Source of the DNA: Streptomyces sp. DI166
Lineage (GTDB): Bacteria; Actinomycetota; Actinomycetes; Streptomycetales; Streptomycetaceae
Direction of reading: 5' to 3'
Assembly: GCF_900091315.1 (NCBI RefSeq)
Contig: NZ_FLSP01000005.1
Location: 62,001-126,000 of the forward strand
DNA length: 64,000 bases
Shown here: positions 62,689 to 64,000 of the stretch, in pieces
How positions within the stretch are numbered: the first letter of the stretch is position 1
Layout: every line of letters starts with the position of its first letter
Made by a program: the position numbers and the translations under genes
The notes under the pieces: model-generated
Seen by the model: only the letters and a program-made list of their open reading frames with translations
The model's database searches: none
What the model was told of the DNA's origin: nothing

Positions 62689-64000
62689 ATGCCCGCATCC
62701 GGACCGGTCGCCCGCCGTACCCTCGTCCTCGGCGCCGCCGCGGCGGCAGGCACCGCCGCCCTCGGCGGCACGGCCAGCGCCGCCGCCTTCGGCTGGAGCG
62801 ACGACGGCGCGAACTACGTCATCGACACCGGAGCCCAACTGGTCTTCAAGGTCGGCAAGTCCAACGGGGATCTGACCTCGCTGGTGTACCGGGGCGTGGA
62901 GTATCAGGGCTACGGCGGCAAGAACTCGCACATCGAATCCGGTCTCGGCTCCTCGACCGTGACGATCGGTCAGTCCGGCTCGACGATCCTGGTGTCCGTC
63001 ACCCACGGCACACTCCGGCACTACTACGCGGCCCGCAGCGGCGAGAACAACATCTACCTGTGGACCAACAAGGCCGACACCTCGGTCTCCGCGACCCGCT
63101 TCATCCTGCGCGTGAGGGCGGGCCTCTTCCTCAACGACGAGCCCGACTCCTACACCTACGCCCCCACCGCAATCGAGGCCTCCGACGTCTTCGCCAAGCC
63201 CGACGGCCAGACCCGCTCCAAGCACTACTCCAAGCTGCGCGTGGCGGACTACACCCACGTCGGCTGGTCGAGCGGCGGTGTCGGCCTGTGGATCGTGCGC
63301 AGCAACCACGAGAAGGCGTCCGGCGGCCCGTTCTACCGCTCCCTGCTGCGCCACCAGAGCGCCGACGGAGGCGGTCTGTACGAGATCCTCTACTACGGCC
63401 AGAACCAGACCGAGCCCGAGCGCTTCGGCCTCCAGGGCCCCTACGTCATCGCCCTGACCGACGGCGGCGCCCCCTCCGCGTCACTGTTCCCCGGCACGCT
63501 CACCACCCCGTGGGCGGACTCCCTCGGCATGGCGGGCTACGTCGGCGCGAGCGGCCGGGGCCGGGTCGCCGGGGTCGGCATCACCGGCCGCGACACTGCG
63601 TACGCGTACACCGTGGGCCTCGCCAACTCGGCCGCCCAGTACTGGGGTTCGGCCCGCGCCTCGGACGGCTACTTCTCCATCCCCGGAGTACTGCCGGGCA
63701 CGTACACCCTGACCGTGTACAAGGACGAACTCGCCGTCCACACCGGCACGGTGACGGTCACCGCGGGCACGACCACCACCCTCAACACGATCGCGGTCCC
63801 CGCCTCCAACGACCCCTCGAACGCGACCGCGATCTGGCGGATCGGCGACTGGACCGGCACCCCCCGGGGCTTCAAGAACGCCGAACTGATGACGTACGCC
63901 CACCCCTCCGACGTACGGGCCGCACCCTGGACCGGGAACGTGGTGATCGGCAGCGGGACGGAAACCTCCGCCTTCCCCTGCTACCTCTGGAAGGACGTCA
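62689..64000 (+). CDS. Secreted rhamnogalacturonan lyase (PL4), N-terminal part
   Basis: 437 codons are visible before the window ends. ATG at 62689 with a GAAAGGGG ribosome site opens a twin-arginine signal (ARRTLVLGAA) and Ala-rich core. The catalytic beta-sandwich begins AFGWSDDGANYVIDTGAQLV and continues with SLVYRGVEYQGYGGKNSHIE. A fibronectin-like domain (SDGYFSIPGVLPGTYTLTVY) and the start of the third, carbohydrate-binding domain (IWRIGDWTGTPRGFKN) follow, which is the PL4 domain order. It cleaves the rhamnogalacturonan I backbone by beta-elimination outside the cell. Divergent from the acetylesterase and DUF2264 genes, with which it forms a pectin locus. Confidence 0.9.
   Translation, partial: MPASGPVARRTLVLGAAAAAGTAALGGTASAAAFGWSDDGANYVIDTGAQLVFKVGKSNGDLTSLVYRGVEYQGYGGKNSHIESGLGSSTVTIGQSGSTILVSVTHGTLRHYYAARSGENNIYLWTNKADTSVSATRFILRVRAGLFLNDEPDSYTYAPTAIEASDVFAKPDGQTRSKHYSKLRVADYTHVGWSSGGVGLWIVRSNHEKASGGPFYRSLLRHQSADGGGLYEILYYGQNQTEPERFGLQGPYVIALTDGGAPSASLFPGTLTTPWADSLGMAGYVGASGRGRVAGVGITGRDTAYAYTVGLANSAAQYWGSARASDGYFSIPGVLPGTYTLTVYKDELAVHTGTVTVTAGTTTTLNTIAVPASNDPSNATAIWRIGDWTGTPRGFKNAELMTYAHPSDVRAAPWTGNVVIGSGTETSAFPCYLWKDV

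Overview
The window reads as chromosomal DNA of a Streptomyces-type actinomycete. Base composition is very GC-rich with strong third-position bias, and GTG/TTG starts are common. The gene content is typical of the genus: PucR regulator, DUF2637 membrane protein, NB-ARC regulator, S8 exoprotease, alditol oxidase close to the characterised S. coelicolor AldO, and a DmdR/IdeR-type iron box. About 50 protein genes are supported. I found no rRNA, tRNA, CRISPR array, phage module or transposase, and no recognisable antibiotic cluster.

Layout. 1-10127: end of a LuxR-family regulator, secreted trypsin, AlkZ-like winged-helix protein, CorA transporter, a small coupled pair (AhpD-like and DUF1801), an XRE/NB-ARC/TPR regulator preceded by four tandem repeats, a lipoprotein polysaccharide deacetylase behind a perfect 34-bp palindrome, and an SRPBCC protein. 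10159-18988: purine catabolism, with the three xanthine dehydrogenase subunits, an NCS2 purine permease and the XdhC maturation factor on the minus strand, and a divergent PucR regulator. 19151-29159: a TPR protein, GntR regulator, iron-box-controlled FhuF-like reductase, DUF2637 protein, anti-sigma-like ATPase, secreted protein, a frameshifted XRE-transmembrane-ectodomain protein, PoxB-type pyruvate oxidase and a degenerate PP2C-like protein. 29312-34758: a large S8 protease (TTG start) divergent from a TrmB-like regulator with a three-site operator array between them, then a DUF456 protein.

34771-41544: a MITE-like palindromic element next to a scrambled PPOX-family pseudogene whose middle is inverted; DNA alkylation repair genes (Ogt and Ada-AlkA); RsgA with a 23-codon upstream ORF; a sigma-like/zinc-finger/transmembrane/CBM2 fusion; and an orphan radical SAM protein with unusual cysteine spacing. 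41685-52276: alditol oxidase, then a ROK regulator followed by a galactan locus: GH30 endo-beta-1,6-galactanase, ABC binding protein and two permeases, and GH2 beta-galactosidase. This set can cleave beta-1,6-galactan outside the cell, import the oligosaccharides and hydrolyse them inside. No importer ATPase is encoded, so a shared one such as MsiK is probably used. 52304-59640: secreted endonuclease/phosphatase-fold protein, an FtsX-type ABC exporter divergent from a NarL-type two-component system, a TetR regulator and an ICL/PEPM enzyme. 59692-64000: a rhamnogalacturonan (pectin) locus of DUF2264 protein, frameshifted rhamnogalacturonan acetylesterase and PL4 rhamnogalacturonan lyase, with LacI-type half-sites between the divergent genes.

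Main points for follow-up: the inversion-scrambled pseudogene beside the MITE-like element; the leaderless-looking palindrome promoter; two one-protein transmembrane signalling architectures; enzyme domains that appear to have lost catalytic residues (AlkA domain, PP2C-like protein, AhpD-like protein); and two frameshifts that would each be repaired by removing one C from a C-run. Those two could be true mutations or assembly errors.
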